From assembly GCA_025024175.1 (NCBI GenBank), contig QCXZ01000041.1:10845786-10909785 (forward strand): 64,000 nucleotides of DNA. The letters run 5' to 3'. The notes beneath the pieces were generated by a model. The model saw only the letters and a program-made list of their open reading frames with translations. It had not been told where the DNA came from and ran no database searches. This document shows positions 32,201 to 51,485 of this stretch, in pieces. Position 1 is the first letter of the stretch. Each line of letters opens with the position of its first letter. Source of the DNA: Rhyzopertha dominica (taxonomy: Eukaryota > Arthropoda > Insecta > Coleoptera > Bostrichidae). Made by a program: the position numbers and the translations under genes.

Positions 32201-35200
32201 AAAGAGAACACCAAACCCCAAAATAATTTAGGAAATACCCCCCAGAATCACTACTTTGTCAGTTTTTAAACACCGGCCATATCGACACGATTAAAGAAAA
32301 CATTTGAGCATGTTCAACCAAACATAAAGTCAACCTGTAACTAAACCGCATGTTTAAATTCGCACAAACTTACCAAGATTATCGGTGGAACAGTCGAAAG
32401 TGTCCCATTTGCTGCTATACGCTTGTTCCTGAGGGGAGAGATCTCTGCATTTAACACTTTAAATTTGAATAATTCAAGTACAAATATAAAAACAATCCAG
32501 ATGAGCTGTGAAGAGACACTTTTTAAACGCAAACTAAAACCTCTTGCAGAAAGAAGTACACAAATCATACTTGATGCCTTTATTCCATTGTCTTACCTCG
32601 TCGTCACAGTCAAATGCCGGCGGCGAGTTGATTTCCTCCATTTCCACTTCTGAAATGGACCCTGACTGGATCAAACTGGTTGCATCCAAAACGGGGTGAT
32701 GGGAGGGCGTGGGTTCCCACCCAGCCACACATTTTTTTATGTCCGCCTCAGTTCGGTTGTGTACGTTACGTTTAGAGCAAGTCTGCACGTCCAAGTCTAA
32801 TTGACAAACATAAACCTGGAAGATTTTTGGGTGAATGAAACGAAAAACGATGTAATGATGAAAAATTACTTGGAATCCGTTTTGTTTAGCAAAACTCCAC
32901 ATTTCACCAAAGTATTTCACTTTGTCATTCACGTTGTCTACTATTATGAAATTGAAGTATCCATCTGTTATTGTTTTCTTGAATGATTTCATTAGGGACG
33001 TCCTGTAGGAAGCTTCCATTTCTTCCTCGTATTCATACTTCATATCTTTCACTTTAGTTAATTTTCCATCTTCTAGTACTTCTTTCTCTTGTTCAACCAT
33101 GAAGTAATCATCGAGTGATAAAATTCTTGGTGCGGATCCACCATTTTCCACCTAAGTTTTAGTGGATTACATACAAGATTTATTTTACAGAATATACAGT
33201 ACATATANATTCAGCCTGACACGATCACTATTTGATATAAAAACTACAATCACTGAACAAAAATCAATCACCACAAGAGAGAAAAACTTTTAACGCTGAA
33301 GAGAAAACCTCATTTTAAAATAAAAAAATTACTGTATATATTAATTTCACTAGCAACGAGGGTACCAGAAAATATCTAGTAAGTATTATTATTAACATAT
33401 AGGTAAGTAGTTATGCTTCAACTCTTCAAGTCCTACACCCCTTCAAAATATCACTTTTTTTTTAAATATTTCGAAATAAAAGAAAATTGAATTTATACGA
33501 GTAACTTATAAATGGAAAGAAATGTATAACAAAATGTGACACAAGCTTGTCACTACAAGTCTTACAGAGGACAATAATGGTGTAATAATGCTACATTGTA
33601 AAATTATACTATCCACGACAGGCTATAAGAAAATTAATGTTGTGTTGTAANAAAATAAACTTTCCTGAACANTGAAATTTATATACAAGATGAGTAAGGA
33701 GGAGGCGGCAATATTTTGTAGGATAATAGAACAAGTAATTCTAAATAAATAAGTTCAAATAAAGACATATCCTANATTAATTATAGGATATATATAATTA
33801 TAATATGGATGTCCAAAGAACAATCAAGAAAGGGAGTCTGCAGTTGAAGGCTATTTTGAAGAACTCAGCAATTCTTGCTAGAAGTAGGACATCAAAACTA
33901 TTGAATTGAGTTAAAAAAGAGTCTTTGTAGAGCAATAGCGATATTTTTTCCCACATTTTATAGTGTGTCTTTTTTTGTAAAATTATTTCCAAAACATTAA
34001 TCTTGAATATTAGCAGGTTCTTCTGGCATTTTTTACAAAGTGGTTTAAAAGACAAACTTGAAAGTATAACATCATTCTACAAAATACTGCCAGTTTTCTC
34101 CCGAAACGTGATGTGTATGTAATTTGTTGTATGGAAGGTTTTAAAAGACTGATATATGTGAAACCCCAGGGTACCATAAAATGGAAAATTAGGGTACGCA
34201 AGATGCGATTATGCAGAAGCTTGTTAAGTTCGATTGACACTCATATGAAGGAGTGACAAAATACAACAAAGACTGTAAGGGTCCAACATAAAAAAAATAG
34301 AACAATGTGAAGAAGTTTAAATACAAAAATGTCATTAATCTGTATAGCATGTAAAAGTAACGTATATCCACAAAAAATACTTACTTCCTTATCTTTAATC
34401 AACTTTGCCAAAGTAGTCTTGCCACTTCCAGGAGGACCTCTCAAAATAATAACAATTCTAGAAGGTCTATTAAACCTCCCTGGAGGACTCAACAAATCTT
34501 CTATCAAAGTCACTTTACTACTACCACCAACGGTCACTGGATTGGACAATTTTTTTTCAGTCTTTGCCTCATATTTGTCAAAATCTCTCTCGTCTCTTTC
34601 TTCTCGCCTCTCCACCATTCTGGGTGGAGGAGGAGACCTCTCTCGGTACCGAAACATCGGTTCGGGTTCTCTGCGTTCAAAACGGTCTATGGGTGATCGA
34701 TCACGAAACCTCACTTCAGGAGAATCGACGTGCCTCTTTTCTGGGATCTTCTCGTATGACCTATTCTCTGGTTCATCATAGTATCTCCTGCTGTAACGGT
34801 CATCATAATCATCGTACGGTGGTCTATCAGGATAGCCCCTTTCTGGATAGCGCCTAGGAGGCTCATACTGTCNCAACTGTCGAGTTGTCAAAGGGGCAAA
34901 TTCCGGAATACCCCTTACAACTTCTAACAACCACGACGGTCTTTGTGGCATAGGAATACGGTTTACAGGCTTGTGGCGATAATCAAATGTGCGCAGCGGT
35001 TCCACAGTTACATCCACATCTATAAAATGGTTTGTCATAAAATATTTATTATATTTGCACTTTACCCTCAATGATAATAGTGTAATTCACCCATTTCTGT
35101 ACTAATGAAACAGCAGATTAAAGCTGCTACTTCGTCCAAGCTCCCTTTTCTGTGTGATGGTGCAGCTACAAATTTCGAATATCGTTTTAAGCACGTTGAT

Positions 35201-38200
35201 TTTATTATGGGGAAATAGAATGAATAAAATAAAATAGTGCAAAGAAGTGTTAAAAAGATATTGTGAGAATTAAACAAATCTAATCTCAATATCAAGAAAT
35301 AGTGATGCAGAGGAACTCTCGTCACGTCAAAGTGGTAATACACAATCTCTATTGTAACATCATTTGTTGACAGTAAGAACTGATGGTACTGTTATCTGTT
35401 TATCTTTCAGTGACAGACCTTCTGCCATATGTTGAAGGGTATACTTTTTAATGCTCAATTGAATATTCAAGTGCCCAATATAAAAAATTACATTTCTGTT
35501 TACATACTACTCACAAATGTAGAATATTTACCTTCAAGTATTATTTTATATTAAAACCCAAAGATTTCAAGTTTGCAAAATTTTTTATCTTGAAATATTA
35601 AATATATCCCAGAAGCCAATTTATAATGTGTATAAAAATAAAAACTGTATTACCAATATGGCCAAACATTCATTAAGGGACAGAGGAAATGGTAACAAAT
35701 TATTTGAAGCTGATAAGAAAACATGATCGAACATATCAAAAAATTTCCATGCATGTGTAGTCACTATTGTAGAGCTGACACAAACAAAGAATATTTTGAA
35801 TCAAATTTGAATATTAAAAAGGTGTACCAGATTTCCACAAACCCAAAAAAAGATTTGTGTATCATTTGCGAAAAATATAATTTAGCATTAAAAGAGAAAA
35901 AAGGCATCAGCTGGGATTTCATTAGTAATTGTGCTGGTTGGTCTGAAAGATAAAATGTATTTGTGGCACCTCTATGTATAAGTGCATTTGCAAATGCAGT
36001 TTTAAATGAAGTTAATTTTTTCCTGTATAATGTCAGAAATACTCGAGTTTCTTTACTGCAATTAGATGCTTATAAATAAAAATTTAAGTAAACACGCTGC
36101 AACTCCTTAGTTATTTACAGATATTATCATTGAGACCAAAGTGCAAATATAAGATTTGAATGCTTTAAATGCTGTGCCATCAGTATAGAAATGATTATAC
36201 TACAGACATTACCATCTCGGGCGAAGTGCAATATGTAATTAAAATCGATCAGTTAGGTAAATACATTTGATCTTATAATTTATGAACACATATGACCTTT
36301 TCCTTACCAGTTTTAAGAGGTTTATGATCATAATCCACCACAGTGGCAGGTTTTAATATATTTTCTTCTTCTTCCGTTTTGGAAGCAGCTCCTTCGGTAG
36401 TCATCCTGCTATCATTCTCATGAAAACTCTCATTTCTTGACCATCGACCGGACTGAGCATCTTCTTCTGGTGGCGGCTGGAAATGTTCCTCTTGATCCCA
36501 ACTATTCCAATTATCGTCATCACCATTCCTACCAAAACTGTCATTAGGACCCCTACCAAAACTGTCACTAGGGCCCCTAACAAAACTGTCATTTGGGCCC
36601 CTACCAAAATTGTCATTTGGACTCCTGAACCTGTCTTGATTAAAATTATCCATCCCCTGATTAAAGTTCTTGTTTGGACCATCCCTAAACCCATCAGAAC
36701 CCTGATTAAAACTATCAGGACCTCTCGGAGGACCCTGTCTAAAGTTTTCAGGCCCCCTCCCTTGCATAAAATTATTTGGAATCCTGTTGGGGCCTTGCGA
36801 AAAATTATCTGGGCCTCGATTCGGACCTTGATTGAAGTTATCAACTTCTCTGCTTGGTCCACTAAAACCTTCAGGACCTCGTCTGGGTCCCTGGGTAAAA
36901 TTATCGCTTTCTCTGTTTGCTCCACCGAACCCAATAGGACCTCTTCTGGGACCCTGATTGAAGTTATCGGCTTCAATCTTTGGCCCACCAAAGCCTTCAG
37001 GGCCTCTCCTTGGACGATTGAAATTATCAACTTCCCTGTTGGGACCACCAAAGCCATCAGGACCTCTCCTTGGACCCTGATTGAAATTATCACTTTCTTT
37101 ATTGGGCCCGCCAAAATCTTCCGGACCTCTCCTGATACCCCGACTGAAATTATCTGCTGCTGCACCAAAACCTTCGGAGCCTATCCTTTGACCTTGATTG
37201 AAATTATCGCCTTCTACATTTGGATCACCAAAACCTTCAGGTCCTCTTCTGGGACCTTGACTGAAGCTACCACCTTCTCTGTTCAGTCCACCAAAACCAT
37301 CAGGACCTCTTCTGGATGCCTGATTGAAGTTACCAACTTCTTTGTTCGGAGGGAAGTTATTGGGACCACCTGAACCATCAAGACCTCTTCTAGGACCCTG
37401 ATTGAATGCCTTGTTAGAAAAATCTGGACCTTGATTGAAGCTGTCCTGACGTCTGAAATTGTCCTGGTTGAAATTTTCCCCACCTCTATTATTAAATATG
37501 TCATTGTTTGAACTGTCTAGACCCTGTCTAAACTCTTCTGATCCTTTATTGAAATTATCAGGGCCCCAGTTTGGACCCTGATTGAAGTTACTACCTCTAT
37601 TTGGTACTCTATTCGGACCTTGGTTGAAATTTGGTGGTGGTTGGTTAAAATTATCGGGACCTCTGTTAGGTCCTTGGTTGAAGTTATTAGGGCCTCTGCT
37701 TGATCCAGCGTTGAAACTGCCTTGTCCTCGTGGACCCTGGTTAAAGTTATCCTGATTACGGTCAAACTTATTCAAATTAAAACTCGGAGGTGGCCTGCTC
37801 ATATCATCAGATCTTCTGTTAAACCTGTCGGGGCCTTCGTTGAAGCCAGGTCTACCAAAATTATCTGGTCCCTTATCGAACTGATTAAAATTGTCCTCCT
37901 CCCTGTTGAATCTGTCATAAAACTGGTCTCCTGATTCTTCCCTGTAATTATCAAAATCTCTGTTGTAGTCCATTTTGGATGCATCAAAACTGCTGTGAGT
38001 CTCATCGTCTCTGTTAAAGTTGCTATTTGAGTTATCATCAAAACTATGAGCTGAAACATCTTCCCTTACTGTGGAAGGAATTCCAGAGGTTGTATTCACA
38101 AATGAACTGTTCAAATTTAAATTCTGGTTTTGTGACACCATTGAAAGCATGGAAAGAAGCTTTTGATCACCCAAAATGCTGCTCAGACCCTTTGATAACG

Positions 38201-39464
38201 CTTCCAAATCAGGATTGTTCTTCTCACTTGTCACAGATGGTTTTTCATCCACAACATCTGGTTTGGATTCTCCTTCATCATCTTTAACCAAATCTAAACC
38301 GGGAATAGCTCCAGTGCCACTGGATTTTAAGAAGCTTGTATCAAATTCCTTCTTTTCTGGTTCACTTTCTGAATAACCAAGTGTGGGTTTCTTGAACTCA
38401 AGTGGGTCATTGTTGATGGTGGGAGGTGGTCTGGTGAAGTTAGGGATTTTTCCAACAGCATCCAAGGCTGTTTGAGCTGGAGAAGTTTGTGTTAGTGGGG
38501 TCAAAGGAGTGCTACCCAATTTATTTTCTTCTAAAACAGGTTGTGGAGCGGCTCGGCCAAGATTTGGCGAACTAGATGTTAAATTCAATCGTTTCCTTCT
38601 CATTTGCTCACGTCTTTCCAGCAGCTGAGCCCGCCAAGTTTCCCATTTTTTTTCGTACTCCCTGTATTGGGTTTTGTCGGGATGGCTTGCGTTTTGCTCT
38701 TTCCACTTGTTGAACTGGGCCTCCCAATCCGCAAACTGCTTATCAAACTTCTTTTCTGCCTCGGAGAGCTCTTCAAGCTTATTATTTCCTGGAGGTTCAG
38801 AATTTGTTAATTCTACTTTTTGCCAATTGTCATTCTTTATCCTCTTGGGATCTGTCTCATTTTGAGGATGCATTGATCTCTTTTGTTCAAAAGGCGGAGG
38901 TTTAGAAACGTTCATGCTCATCAAATTAGGAGGTTGGTTCCCCTTAAAACGTTGATTGGGTGCATTGGTCATGGGCTGCCAGTTCTGGTTGCCCCTCTGG
39001 TTATAGTTACTCCTGGTTTCATTGTGTAAACTAGTATTATAATTCTTCTGAGAAGATGGTGGTTCCTCGGGAGGCAAAGGAGGCTTCGTGTCTTGTGGGA
39101 GAGGTGGAGGAACCGCCATACTAGGAGGTACCAGCGCAGGAGACACTGGCAGTGGCGGTTGAGTTCCCGTTTGGGCAGCTAGAGCCGTCATCGATTTCTG
39201 NTACTACAAAGCAAAACTCAANCGTTTCTAATTCCTTAGTTCTCATCAGTTACCAACCTCAGCGCCGTACTGCTGGTGCCACTGTTGGTACTGTTGCTGC
39301 CACTGTGCCCACTGTTGCCAGTTTTGCTGCTGCATCTGAGCCCACTGTTCCGGCGTGTACTGCGTACCAGCGGGAAGCACTGGAGCGACAGGATTTATGG
39401 CTGCTGGTGCTGGATTTATAACTGGCGGTATGCCAGCAGTAGTTGGCCATTGTGACCAAGACAT
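29212..39464 (-). CDS. YLPM1: YLP motif-containing protein 1 homologue (YLPM1/ZAP3)
   Basis: Minus-strand exons 39464-39258, 39197-36308, 35019-34385, 33151-32870, 32815-32597, 32428-32374, 29573-29464 and 29370-29212 join in frame to 1518 residues. N-terminal Trp/Gln-rich block (EQWAQMQQQNWQQWAQW), then Pro-rich and YEKKWETWRAQLLERREQMR, a long Phe-Asn-Gln-Gly-Pro/Arg-Gly-Pro repeat region (about 550-950), an Arg/Asp/Tyr-rich segment, a kinase-like domain with P-loop GPPGSGKT (about 1227-1234), SLDDYF, and the conserved tail VRWADLEERK..AIGFVVGQTNW. In vertebrates YLPM1 is a nuclear protein that binds PP1 and has been linked to telomerase gene regulation; the C-terminal part resembles polynucleotide-kinase-like P-loop proteins. 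N bases affect residues near 34873 and the first intron. The first intron (about 60 nt) has two possible donors; GAG/GTTGGT keeps frame. The exon 1 ATG follows a TTTTAG acceptor, so a 5' UTR exon lies upstream. Confidence 0.92.
29574..32373 (-). other. YLPM1 2.8-kb intron, no feature recognised
   Basis: Bounded by CTTG/GTAAGT at 32374-32373 and TTACAG at 29574. AT-rich; no ORF, RNA gene or clear repeat was found. Confidence 0.5.
33152..34384 (-). other. YLPM1 intron between P-loop exon and SLDDYF exon
   Basis: GTAAGT donor at 34384 and CTTAG acceptor at 33152. Several N bases. No gene-like content; the small frames present show no recognisable motif. Confidence 0.5.
35020..36307 (-). other. 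YLPM1 intron with a short opposite-strand ORF remnant
   Basis: The intron runs from GTAAGG (36307) to TATAG (35020). On the plus strand at 35723-35953 a 76-codon frame holds the pattern KKFPCMCSHYCRADTNKEYF and LCIICEKY. I suspect a fragment of a transposon-encoded insect protein family with Ser-His-Tyr and spaced Cys residues, but cannot name it. The remainder shows nothing recognisable. Confidence 0.4.
36690..37720 (-). repeat. YLPM1: Coding tandem repeat in YLPM1 exon 2
   Basis: About fifteen imperfect units of roughly 60-66 bp encode variants of Asp-Asn-Phe-Asn-Gln-Gly-Pro-Arg-Arg-Gly-Pro-(Asp/Glu)-Gly-Phe-Gly-Gly-Pro-Asn-(Arg/Lys)-Glu. Unit length stays a multiple of three. Shorter Gly-Pro-Asn-Asp-Ser-Phe units follow toward 36540. 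Such arrays are usually disordered, RNA-binding or condensate-forming, and change copy number easily. Confidence 0.85.
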
Positions 39465-41340
39465 GGTTGCCTAAAATTGCTTTGGAATAGTGGGATATGC
39501 AAAAAAAACAAAGATAATTTACCTCGTTCTAAACTGGGGAAGTGCCTTCTGTCTTCTGATTTTAAATTTTTTTGCTGCTTTCGGTAAAAGAAAAAGTCAG
39601 TAGCGACAAAAACAATTTACAGGGTTACATAAAGTATTCAAGACAACAATGTAGCTAAAGAATGTTTATAGCTACATTCTGTTTAAACAAGTGAATTTTA
39701 ATAATCATTAAAACCGCAGTAAAGTTGCCAGGTTTCTCCTTAAATATAATAAAACTCAAGTATTTAATTTACATCACCTTATTTATATTACAAAAAATTT
39801 TTATTCACTGTAGTTTCAATTATCGTACTTTGATATTCAGCTATAATTGTAACAATACACAAAGACATTAATATTATAAAGACAAAGACTCCCAAGCGTA
39901 AAACTCTAAACGATGCCGATTTAAAATACCATTCAGAAGTTTATAATCTAATACATACATCCCTAAATAGAAGTTACACTTGGTAAAAAATAAACAGCTT
40001 AATTTCACAACACATACCTACACCAATGTGTGAGTACAATATGCCGCATCACAATGTGTGTGTTAAAACGCCCACGAAAACACTCCCAACGGATAAACTA
40101 CAAAATCTAGTCACCACTGTTTTCAAATGCAATAAAAAAGTAAAGAAACTGTCTTTGTAAAGTACACCAATAATTATACAAATACCTCATTGAATTGCAT
40201 ATGCTCAACTATTTTAGGAACAATAAAAAACTCCTTAACCCCTAAAAATATTCTTTATTCCATCAATTTATATACATTTCGAAAAATAATAATAAAGAAA
40301 AATCTCTGAAATATACCACACATATATATATAATTCACCTCGTCTTACCTCCCTTTCCGTAAAGTTCACTATAATTTACACTTTTAATAGTAGGTCAAAA
40401 TAACACACCAAATAAATTGATGGTAACATGGTTTGTTGCTTGACAATTAAGCAGACCTGTGCACATTTTATTAATATTACAAGGATCACTTGTTACTTAT
40501 TTTTAGTTCTTTTATTTAAAAAAATTGCAATAAATGAAATATTTTAATAATAACAATAAACATTCTATATATTTTGCATGAATATTCAGTCAGGTTATAA
40601 ATTTTAATCATAGGAAATATTTATGAAATGAAGATTGTGGAATATTAACTGCATATGCTTCTATAAAAATGTTTGTTTACGATAAATAGTTGCAAACTCT
40701 TGTATATGGGTATGCGATAAAATTGAACAACTGGACGAAATCTTTTTCTTAGTAATAAAAACAGATTCGCAAATGTGTCCCAGGTTTGAATCAAATCTAA
40801 TCAAAGTACAATAAGTGAAACCCAATTGTACATAAAGCCCCCCTATCAAAAATAATTAAAATACACAAACTTGTAAAACGATCATTATATGCTTGTATGT
40901 ATGTCCAGATAAAGTTGCCGATACCAACAGGTAAAGACCATAATATATAACAATCTATTTATTAATAAATATGCCAACGGAATATTAAAATTAAAATAAA
41001 TCAGTCAGTTAAAATTATTGGTTTACCTGTTTTAAGAATGTAAGATCCAAGCTAACAAGGTTATTCACCCAAATGTCCAGGGCTAGCCAGGGCACTAGTC
41101 TGCAAAAACGACATCTTTAGAAGACATATTGTAACCGGTAATACAGCAAAGCAAAATTACGATGTGAATTACCTGTACACCACTTATTATTAAATATATT
41201 AATTGGTTTCGTTTGCTAATGAACCAAATAAACGGCGATTTCTTCCACTAAGAGCCAACAAAATACAATAACGCACCGAAAATCATCAGTGATTGCTTTT
41301 ACCCTGCCATTAGACGTACAGCCATCTTGAACTGAAAAAT
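39465..41340 (-). promoter_or_regulatory. YLPM1 5' UTR intron and probable first exon/promoter
   Basis: A TTTTAG acceptor precedes the YLPM1 ATG, so an upstream non-coding exon is needed. The best candidate is near 41270-41335 on the minus strand, where AAGATGGC (a YY1/Pho-like core-promoter motif) is followed by GCAG/GTAAAA, a donor-like site. The intervening 1.8 kb is AT-rich with no gene. The exon assignment is an inference. Confidence 0.35.
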
Positions 41341-41786
41341 CGATGTAATATTTTGGTATTTGGTAAACAGGACATCAAGGCAACGTTTACAAAGCGTTTG
41401 GAGATAAAATCTTGCTATATTATCGAAACAAGTGTATCAGAAACTTCTGGATTTGTTGAAATTTTTCAATAATAAACAAAGTTTTCAACTCAGTAACGTT
41501 GTCACAGTAGTTCTGTTCGGAGTAGTTCAAACCTATTATAGTTCCGCTGACTGGTACCAATGACCTACTGTACGTCAGCTCAGTGCGAGTTACCCTTTTT
41601 AACATCGATTTTCCACAGTCCCACCCCTCCAATATGACCATTGTAATCGATTATTTGCGCTTTCCATGACGGTGGCGGATGATAAAGTTGTGCTTTCCAT
41701 ATTGGCCATGACTAATGGCATAGTTATAGCACATTATTGGCAAATTTTAATGTTGTTGTGTAGGTAATATCGTTCTAATAATCAGA
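41341..41786. promoter_or_regulatory. Putative divergent promoter between YLPM1 and KIAA0930 homologue
   Basis: The two genes point away from each other, and about 450 bp separates the putative YLPM1 first exon from the KIAA0930 ATG. The segment 41640-41720 contains GGTGGCGG and GCCATGAC/CCATATTGGCCATG, resembling YY1-type sites. No TATA box was seen. Confidence 0.35.
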
Positions 41787-48851
<7,065 letters not shown>

Positions 48852-51480
48852 TACACAAAACTAGTCTTAATTTTTTATACGGCTTCATTCAAATTCTGTC
48901 GAATCTCTGAATGTAACACGTATGTGTACAATTCAAACCTCATGGGGTTTGAACTGTGATAATAGTCTAATCGCTTGTACAGTTACTTATGTATGTTGAA
49001 TAAATGTTCTTTGATTGATAATAGCCTTGTTTATGACTAAACATCTTGTTGAAAGTGTTCAGGGTGTCCCATTTTCATTGTAATTGTAGGGTATCTCGGT
49101 AATTATTAATGCTAGAGGGTTGTGGTTTCAACATCACTGTACTACTTTTTCGTTCTGAGTTGAGCTGTACCATCGACATTTTTCTGTCATCTTTTGTTTT
49201 AAAGCCATAGCCAAGTTTTGAATAATGTAACATTTCTTCAGTTCTCAATATCTCGATTGGCTATGTAGACACAAAAAACTAGAGACATTTATTATAGATG
49301 TTTTTATTCTGAATCCAGTGGCGTACTCAAAATTTTATTAGGTCACATTTTAGTGATATAACACAAACTTGCATTTTTTAAATTGAAACCATAGTTGGCT
49401 TTGCTATGGTTGAAAAGACCTATTTTTTCTGTTTAAGAAAATGTATACAATGTTAGGTTTATTTTTACTAATTTTGATGTAATTCCAATTTTTCTAATAA
49501 TTTAATGAGATTTTAAGTTTTTCGTCAAAATGGATGTAAATGCTTGACGATAAACAATGCATAGGTACTTATCTCCAAATAAATCATTTTCATTAATTAT
49601 GTAGCCTCCTAGATTACCGATAAAAAAATGCATGAACGCTCTTAGAGTCTTGTGTATGTATTCAAACATGCATATTAGCCTAAAGTTTGTTTTTAGAAAT
49701 GATTCTTATTAATAAAGAATTATTATAATTATTCATACTAGTAAAGAATCGTAAAAAAATTTGGACCGAGGCTTTGCTTTGATGTCAGTGCATTGTCAAT
49801 CAGTTATCTTTCATCTCATCTTTTTGTCAGTTTTAGTATTCATTGGATGATTCTGAAGATATTGTAACATATCAATTTAAATTTTAACCTCATCTTAACG
49901 AGAGTTTGTGTGACACGTTCTTACAATTAGACTCAAAACAAACAATTTTGTCATCATTAAAATTAAAAGAATCACTTATACTCATACATTATTCTTTATT
50001 TTAGATAAGACAGAATTAACCTTAACTAAGGAACAATAGAACAACAATTTTGTGTATATCCCTAAAGATGTTTGTACATTTTTCTGTTAGTTTTTCAACG
50101 TAAGGTAAATTACAAATTAACTTTTATGTGGGTAAGTTATTATTTACACTATTTTGATTCAAAGATGTAGTTAAACAAAGCCCTGGATGTCTTCTCACGT
50201 CAAACAAAAGAATACACTTATTAATAAATGCCAAAGGATAAGAATTTTAGAAATGTCCCAAAAGATGCTGACCACAGTTACCCACAACATATCAAATTAA
50301 AGAGAACTGAATTCTTAATTTACTGTTAGAATAATTGATATATCGATTCATTGTAAAAGTCAGGATATCCAGGTTTAAATATTCCTGAATAGTGGTAAGT
50401 ATTAAAAACTAATAGCTATTCCTGAGTGTAATGAGTTCTTGATATACACAGTGGTGAAAACAGTTATCTTACTCCGTTTTTGAAAAATTTCGAGGTTATT
50501 AAAGACGTCCCATATTTTAAAACACACAAATAACAAACTATAAAACTATCTACTTTAGACCCTGAAAATGCTCGTCAGACAGATTAAAATTAAAAAAAGA
50601 AACCTAAAAATGTATAATATACAGAGAATTCCATTTAAAATAACGAAGTTAACGTCTACTTCCAGTATAACTGTAAATACATGAAACATGCCAATAGTTC
50701 AGTTCTATAACTAGCACTTGATAATCTGTATGTACCAAATCTCATCATAGACCATTCCATAGATAAATTAATTATTATTATTATATATTAATTATTATTA
50801 ATTAATTTATCTATGACTATTCTTAGTGAACGACCTTGTGTACCAAAATGTAAATTTAACTTGTATTTGTTAATTTTTTTTTACTTTTCATGCTATAAGG
50901 ATTTCAATAAGTCTTATATGGTATTTAAATCTAATTATTGTTGAGCCTTTTTTAAACAAAACTAGTTTTCTGGTACTCTGGGACTAGGTATTTATGATTA
51001 TAAAAACGATAACAAGTTTGCCTCCCTCCTCTAAAATTTTGAAATCGAAACAATAACTTCTGCAAATAATCAGGTTTACAATATTACGGGCTACGTGATC
51101 CTTATTACCTGCAACAAAAACAAGTAAAGAAGCGACAGGTAAACAAAACAAGCACCTGAGACGTAGCATTATTTGACCTACTACAAAACATTTGAACTAG
51201 TATGACGAACAAGTTAAACTACGATTGCTACATCTGCACTATAAGTAAAAATAGATTGCCTTCTCATTCGTAAATAAGCCACATATGCGTTATCTGCTTG
51301 AGTACTAAATAGACAATGCTTTGGGTTTATTTACGCAAATCATGGCTAGACGTTCACAACAGATAAAGTTTCGATAAATTCCATAAGCATTTCACCACTG
51401 AAAACAGTGCGTTTGATCAGTCGTCAGAGGTGATTCTGTAATTTTCTAGTTTATTAATTCAACCGATAATTTATTTTCGT
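48852..51480. other. Intergenic region between KIAA0930 homologue and malate synthase
   Basis: An AATAAA at 48999-49004, 148 nt past the stop, is the likely poly(A) signal of the KIAA0930 homologue. A transposon-end-like TTCAGGGTGTCCCATTTTC lies at 49059. No gene was seen in the rest. The last 100 bp should hold the malate synthase promoter; TCAGTCGTCAGAG at 51418 resembles an arthropod initiator followed by a donor-like GTGATT. Confidence 0.5.
50753..50816. repeat. Perfect-like palindrome, AT-rich
   Basis: CATAGATAAATTAATTATTA at 50757 pairs with its complement ending TAATTAATTTATCTATG at 50816, with arms of about 28 bp around a short ATATAT centre. It could extrude as a cruciform. No gene is linked to it. 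Confidence 0.7.
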
Positions 51481-51485
51481 TACAG

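Noticed and set aside
36483..37373. 296-codon plus-strand frame opposite YLPM1
   Set aside because: It is the antisense of the repeat array; the protein is a repetitive Ile/Thr/Lys shadow and the YLPM1 frame explains the sequence.
41270..41335. Coding first exon for YLPM1 (ATGGCTGTACG)
   Set aside because: Splicing from its GTAAAA donor to the TTTTAG acceptor does not keep frame with the MSWSQW start; kept only as a possible 5' UTR exon.
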